From Amycolatopsis coloradensis (GTDB taxonomy: Bacteria; Actinomycetota; Actinomycetes; Mycobacteriales; Pseudonocardiaceae), in assembly GCF_001953865.1 (NCBI RefSeq), contig NZ_MQUQ01000003.1, forward strand, positions 571,917 to 635,916: a DNA stretch of 64,000 nucleotides, given 5' to 3'. The notes under the pieces are model-generated. The model made no database searches, had not been told where the DNA came from, and worked only from the letters and a program-made list of their open reading frames with translations. Below are positions 63,319 to 64,000 of this stretch, piece by piece (position 1 is the first letter of the stretch; each line of letters begins with the position of its first letter). A program made the translations under genes and the position numbers.

Positions 63319-64000
63319 TCGGCCCGCCCGGTGGGGGAGGCGGCCTGGAACTGTTCATGGCGCGCGGCGGCAGGCGACGCCGCCCGCCGTCGACGGTGCC
63401 CGACAGCGGACTGACCGGTCCGGTCGAAATCCCGGAGCCCGAACCCGAAACCGGCCCGAAAGACCTGAAGTCCCGGCTCGACCGCATGTGGGTCAACGTC
63501 TCGGGCACGGTCCGCGGCCTGCCGAAGGTCGCGAAGCTGACCTGGCAGGCGAGCCCGTTCCTGACCATCACGATCACCGCGGTGACGCTGCTTTCCGGGC
63601 TGTTGCCCACCGCGACCGCGTACATCGCGAAGCTGCTGATCGACTCGGTGGTCGCGGCGATCCAGGGACACGGGACCAAGAGCGCGATCGTCGGCGTCGC
63701 GCTGTTCCAGTTCGGTGTCCTCGTGCTCACCGCCCTCTCGCAGGCACTGACCACCTACGGCCAGACCCTGCTGCAGGAACGGATGACGCTGACCATCCGC
63801 CACCAGGTGATGGACCACGCGAGCCGGCTGCATCTGTCGTACTTCGAGGGTTCCGCGTCCTACGACATGCTGCGCCAGGCCGCGCAGGAGGCGCCGACCC
63901 GGCCGCTGTCGATGATGAACTCGGCGCTGGGCCTGGTCCGGACGGCGATCACCTTCGGCAGCATGATCGCACTGCTCGTCTCGATCAGCCCGCTGCTGGC
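63315..64000 (+). CDS. ABC exporter, membrane domain (5' part; cut by window edge)
   Basis: At least 228 codons from GTG 63315 (ATG 63357 possible). Gly/Arg/Pro-rich N-terminus, then transmembrane helices (SPFLTITITAVTLLSGLLPT and TKSAIVGVALFQFGVLVLTA) and an ABC-transmembrane type-1 pattern: MTLTIRHQVMDHASRLHLSY, YDMLRQAAQEAPTRPLSMM. The ATPase half is expected past the edge. Probable multidrug or metabolite exporter under the TetR gene. Confidence 0.85.
   Translation, partial: MIGPPGGGGGLELFMARGGRRRRPPSTVPDSGLTGPVEIPEPEPETGPKDLKSRLDRMWVNVSGTVRGLPKVAKLTWQASPFLTITITAVTLLSGLLPTATAYIAKLLIDSVVAAIQGHGTKSAIVGVALFQFGVLVLTALSQALTTYGQTLLQERMTLTIRHQVMDHASRLHLSYFEGSASYDMLRQAAQEAPTRPLSMMNSALGLVRTAITFGSMIALLVSISPLL

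Noticed and set aside
15644-64000. CRISPR arrays, insertion sequences or transposases
   Set aside because: No regularly spaced repeats and no DDE or HUH transposase motifs were found in the translated frames.

Overview
The window is high-GC actinobacterial chromosome. It is most likely Amycolatopsis or another Pseudonocardiaceae genus: GTG starts and GC-ending codons are frequent, the heat-shock operon carries HspR-type HAIR operators, homologues of mycobacterial EtfD, FadE5 and Bkd are present, and an integrated element of the pSAM2/pMEA type (AICE) carries an AMED_5909-like gene. Genus is inferred from gene content only. No rRNA or CRISPR array was seen.

Layout. 1-3.3 kb: dnaK-grpE-dnaJ operon (dnaJ runs off the left edge), with a promoter set between two HAIR operators. 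3.4-6.3 kb: a secreted tripeptidyl-aminopeptidase-like hydrolase with two DUF4097 proteins. 6.4-15.6 kb: housekeeping and accessory genes, including an EtfD-like Fe-S membrane reductase, an SMR/TetR pair, a lone DUF742 protein, a CDF transporter, a CAP-domain protein, dcd and an MpaB/Lcp-like oxygenase.

15.64-27.03 kb: a tRNA-Gly(CCC) carries an 11.3-kb integrated AICE bounded by a 44-bp direct repeat. It has int, xis, rep, tra, small mobility genes, a Pra-like activator, a KorSA-like GntR repressor with paired operators, and ydcF. Its cargo is AT-richer: a HEPN/zinc-ribbon protein, a GmrSD-like DUF262/DUF1524 nuclease and a coiled-coil membrane protein. The element is decaying. rep has lost its middle, tra has two separate 1-nt deletions, and the HEPN gene has an in-frame TAA. 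Int, Xis and both att sites look intact. A second, degraded ydcF just outside attR suggests an older element used the same site.

27.6-44.8 kb: scattered metabolic and stress genes: several GNATs, a secreted 5'-nucleotidase, VanZ, a G/U-mismatch DNA glycosylase, an orphan LuxR-type regulator, FadE5-like acyl-CoA dehydrogenase, two GlsB/YeaQ proteins, an LRR protein, VanW, a GroES-like protein and a thioredoxin-NHL protein. 44.7-49.2 kb: small accessory genes and a 781-aa membrane protein with a repetitive body. 49.3-53.2 kb: a type VII (ESX) accessory cluster (helical substrate, DUF3558 lipoprotein, PPE-like protein, EspG) with a DUF3558 pseudogene in front and no secretion ATPase in view. 53.2-55.6 kb: a polar amino-acid ABC importer. 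55.8-58.7 kb: a shredded circularly permuted ATP-grasp gene, a dehalogenase-like hydrolase and an M20 dipeptidase. 59.05-62.6 kb: a three-gene 2-oxoacid dehydrogenase operon (probably branched-chain). 62.7-64 kb: a TetR gene coupled to an ABC exporter cut by the right edge.

The observations most worth following are the decaying AICE and its HEPN plus DUF262 cargo, the ydcF relic beyond attR, a TTACC-N4-RGTAA site shared by the etfD-like and fadE5-like genes, a PHO-box-like repeat before a tiny membrane-protein gene, and a family of long nested hairpins in intergenic gaps.
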